Origin: Oscillatoria sp. CS-180
GTDB taxonomy: Bacteria > Cyanobacteriota > Cyanobacteriia > Phormidesmidales > Phormidesmidaceae
Direction: 5' to 3'
Length of the DNA stretch: 64,000 nt
Assembly (NCBI RefSeq): GCF_028330965.1
Contig: NZ_JAQMUB010000088.1
Coordinates: 214,634 to 278,633, forward strand
How positions within the stretch are numbered: position 1 is the stretch's first letter; each line of letters starts with the position of its first letter. The notes under the pieces are model-generated. The model did not search any database. It was not told the DNA's origin and saw only the letters and a program-made list of their open reading frames with translations. Positions 63,701-64,000 of the stretch are shown one piece after another. A program made the position numbers and the translations under genes.

Positions 63701-64000
63701 CATCGCCATCGGTGTCGAGGTCGAGGTAGTTGGGGATACCATCGCCATCCAGGTCACCCGTGCCCTCTTTGGTGTCAACAATGCCGTCATTATCAGAATC
63801 GAGGTCATAGATGTCCGAGACACCGTCGTTGTCAGTATCTTGAGAACCGGGGGTGCCCGCATCACCAAAGGTACTGGGCGCACCATCGACCACATCCGAA
63901 ATACCATCGTTGTCTGTATCGGGGCCATCGACTTCTCCATCGCCGTCACCGTCAACATAGCCCCCTTCAATCACGTCGTCGGTGCCGTCATTGTCGCTGT
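57030..64000 (-). CDS. Giant acidic calcium-binding repeat protein (TSP3-like and RTX repeats), 5' end outside the window
   Basis: More than 2320 residues are visible; the frame is open at position 64000, so the N-terminus is missing. About the first 1780 residues are DTDGDGIxD / [11 protein letters not shown]a2+-loop repeats of thrombospondin type 3 kind, with only a few Phe, Tyr and Leu residues and no Cys. Next comes a block of RTX nonapeptides (GGxGxDxLxG, about 13 units), a beta-roll domain [18 protein letters not shown] that often ends RTX blocks, and finally six copies of a 45-50-residue repeat ([20 protein letters not shown]...[11 protein letters not shown]). RTX proteins are exported by type I secretion and fold on binding Ca2+ outside the cell. 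A surface adhesin or sheath protein is likely; no secretion genes are in the window. Confidence 0.9.
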   Translation of the reverse strand, partial: SDNDGTDDVIEGGYVDGDGDGEVDGPDTDNDGISDVVDGAPSTFGDAGTPGSQDTDNDGVSDIYDLDSDNDGIVDTKEGTGDLDGDGIPNYLDLDTDGDGLSDLQESGLSPADIAALDTDNDGVIDPSNAFGPNGLSDDVETAPESGVPDYDGDGTPDEPADTDGDGVDDYKDLDSDNDGINDVLEVGGTDTNGDGLDDNTGGADTDGDGIPDALDPSNGGTPVTNPDTDGDTIADFRDLDSDNDGINDVLEAGNADSDGDGLVDGSDTDGDGILDAVDPNAGFGDSGDMPAPDTDGDGIADNLDLDSDGDGINDVLEGGNTDSDGDGLVDGPDTDGDGIADAVDPNAGFGDSGDVPAPDTDGDGIADNLDLDSDDDGINDVLEGGNTDGDGDGLVDGPDTDGDGIADVVDPNGGFGDSGDTPAPDTDDDGVTDNLDLDSDNDGTNDVIEGGNPDTDGDGLVDGPDTDGDGIADAVDPNPGFGDQGDPLPPNNDTDPTPDYLDPDSDNDGTDDVIEGGYTDTDGDGEVDGPDTDGDGIPDDVDGLPNTFGDSGDPGAQDTDGDGIPDIYDLDSDNDGIVDTEEGLDDLDGDGIPNYLDLDTDGDGLSDLQESGLSPTEIAALDTDNDGVIDSSNTFGPNGLADDVETAPGSGVPDYNNDGVADEPADTDGDGVDDYKDLDSDNDGINDVLEVGGTDTNGDGLDDNTGGTDIDGDGIPDALDPSSGGTPVTNPDTDGDTIADFRDLDSDDDGINDVLEGGNPDGDGDGQIDGPDTDGDGIADAVDPNAGFGDSGDMPPPDTDGDGIADNVDLDSDNDGTNDVIEGGNPDTDGDGLVDGPDTDGDGIADAVDPNPGFGDQGDPLPPNNDTDPTPDYLDPDSDNDGTDDVIEGGYTDTDGDGEVDGPDTDGDGIPDDVDGLPNTFGDSGDPGAQDTDGDGIPDIYDLDSDNDGIVDTEEGLDDLDGDGIPNYLDLDTDGDGLSDLQESGLSPTEIAALDVDNDGAIDLTNSFGPNGLADGVETAPESGVPDYNNDGVADEPANTDGDGVDDYKDLDSDNDGINDVLEVGGTDTNGDGLDDNTGGTDTDGDGIPDALDPSNGGTPVTNPDTDGDTIKDFRDLDSDNDGINDVLEGGNPDADGDGLVDGGDTDGDGILDAVDPKNGFGDSGDTPAPDTDGDGIPDNVDLDSDNDGTNDVLEGGNPDGDGDGLVDGPDTDGDGIPDAVDADPGFGDQGDPLPPNSDTDPIPDYLDPDSDNDGENDVVEGGYPDSDGDGEVDGPDTDGDGIPDVADGQPDRFGDDDSAGPLDSDGDGVPDALDVDSDNDGIIDTEEGNADLDGDGIPNYLDLDSDGDGLTDLKESGLSPADIAALDTDNDGVIDLTNPFGSNGLADAVETTPDSGSPDYNGDGVPDEPVDTDGDGVDDYKDLDADNDGINDVLEVGGTDANGDGIDDHTGGTDSDGDGIPDALDPNSGGTPVLNPDTDGDGIVDNRDLDSDNDGINDVLEGGNTDADGNGLVDGPDTDGDGIADVVDQANGFGDSGDVPVDTDGDGIINSRDLDSDNDGVNDVLEGGNADADGNGLVDGPDSDGDGIADVVDQLSGFGDSGDTPAPDTDGDGVADSVDLDSDNDGINDVLEGGNTDADGNGLVDGPDTDGDGIADVVDPVSGFGDGGNPPAPDTDGDGVADIVDLDSDNDGIGDVLEGGNTDADGDGLVDGPDTDGDGIADIVDPVSGFGGSGTTTAPDTDSDGKPNYLDLDTDNDGIFDIAESGNGDKDSNGDGIADGPDTDGDGIIDSVDRTNGFGGVDNSGNLDANGDGIPDYLQTVTNRGSGGQDNITGGDGNDIINGLSDTDTLDGGGGDDIVNGGSDLDKVLGGTGNDILNSGSDNDNVEAGSGDDIVNAGSGHDTAYGQEGKDLLNGGSGNDTLDGGAGDDLLDGGSDNDVLHGQEGQDLLRGGLGNDVLTGGLGPDLLFGGQGDDVFRYEQVGDFGDMILDFEIVRDRIDLSTFPEATADALQLEQAGVNTLVKLNINGSPQTVVTLQNVNADTLRDEHFILHGESVVLTAGAPTTVNSTAAALPANQADDYIASHPDLIAAFGYNLEAAQAHYAQSGSQEGRAVDTFAEDLYLASNPDLIAAFGYNLEAATQHYIERGFAEGRNTALFDPQRYLAAYPDLQVAFGNDWTAATRHYIESGHAEGRDPLLGVDFGAYVASYDDLTSGIGYDLGMARQHYAEFGVKEGRTISFQADDYIASHTDLIPAFGYNLDLGTEHFVRFGMAEGRARDGFDESTYLGQYADLQAAFGSDLQAATQHYIEFGFFEGRTVG
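59808..63561 (-). repeat. Nested tandem repeats of 198 bp and 1119 bp in the giant gene
   Basis: The segment encoding PDYNxDGxxDEP recurs at 63561, 62046, 60927 and 59808, so the spacings are 1515, 1119 and 1119 bp. 1119 bp is 373 codons. The first interval is longer by 396 bp, exactly two 66-codon (198-bp) inner units such as the one repeated at 62778 and 62976. In the blocks 61124-61492 and 62243-62611 a translated comparison shows 4 differences in 122 codons, which points to recent duplication or gene conversion. Confidence 0.85.

Noticed and set aside
1..64000. CRISPR arrays, rRNA genes, complete insertion sequences, prophage genes.
   Set aside because: No regularly spaced identical short repeats with variable spacers, no rRNA sequence, no transposase or phage structural genes were seen. 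The regular repeats at 57030-64000 are coding.

Overview
The window is a chromosomal piece of a cyanobacterium. The evidence is the very frequent HIP1 octamer GCGATCGC, genes that are typical of the phylum (a BtpA-type photosystem I biogenesis protein, a CRR6/NdhI maturation factor, a COP23-domain protein, an FHA-penicillin-binding protein fusion) and a cyanobacterial style of small intergenic repeats. The exact genus cannot be read from the sequence; a Leptolyngbya-like or other filamentous/synechococcalean lineage is only a guess. Gene content is mostly housekeeping and metabolic, with accessory genes and repeats scattered between.

Layout. 1-933: 5' part of dnaB on the minus strand, interrupted exactly in its Walker A loop by an intein that runs off the window. 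1348-2088: a small secreted protein made of six copies of an ISPDSQSPNNR motif. 2279-6349: a DUF4129-DUF4350-MoxR-DUF58 operon. 6674-11640: a zinc-ribbon membrane protein, an FHA-PBP1 peptidoglycan synthase, bioY-lspA and a voltage-gated K+ channel with a zinc ribbon. 11890-12648: a PEP-CTERM protein. 13258-15978: a cobalamin riboswitch, cbiX and an MFS transporter. 16167-20586: an orphan DUF433 protein, tRNA-Gly(UCC) and an ergothioneine cluster egtC-egtB-egtD. 20671-26918: cyclophilin, a peptide-type ABC permease, a thioredoxin-like ferredoxin, a DNA methyltransferase, a Uma2 protein and cbiT. 27081-33528: an RCK-type K+ channel, DUF1802-metK, a HAD phosphatase and an HDAC-like hydrolase. 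33723-37480: gyrA and obg (convergent). 37643-43456: a Crp-family regulator with an NtcA-like recognition helix, divergent from a DALR-like gene, then an isolated phnL, COP23, a methyltransferase and two coiled-coil genes. 43866-50899: btpA, rimO, Uma2, GNAT, MATE, wecB and crr6. 51046-56898: metH, an AI-2E-type permease and plsY. 57030-64000: a giant secreted, acidic, calcium-binding repeat protein, open at the window edge.

How genes work together. Cobalamin synthesis (cbiX, cbiT) and its use (metH), S-adenosylmethionine synthesis (metK) and a SAM-consuming thiol pathway (egtD) lie within about 40 kb, although not in one operon. Cell-envelope functions recur (FHA-PBP, LspA, MATE, WecB, PlsY, the giant RTX protein).

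Most interesting signals. (1) A roughly 100-bp interspersed element present five times, in both orientations, always between genes, with two nested conserved hairpins; two copies flank btpA. (2) The dnaB P-loop intein. (3) The ISPDSQSPNNR repeat protein, whose repeat copies differ at synonymous positions while the peptide core is invariant. (4) The giant protein, built as a hierarchy of 66-residue units inside 373-residue super-units, two of which are nearly identical at the DNA level. (5) A coiled-coil protein with five exact 14-residue repeats. (6) A phnL-like ATPase with no C-P lyase genes around it. (7) A 113-bp MITE-like element with terminal inverted repeats and a possible 5-bp target duplication.
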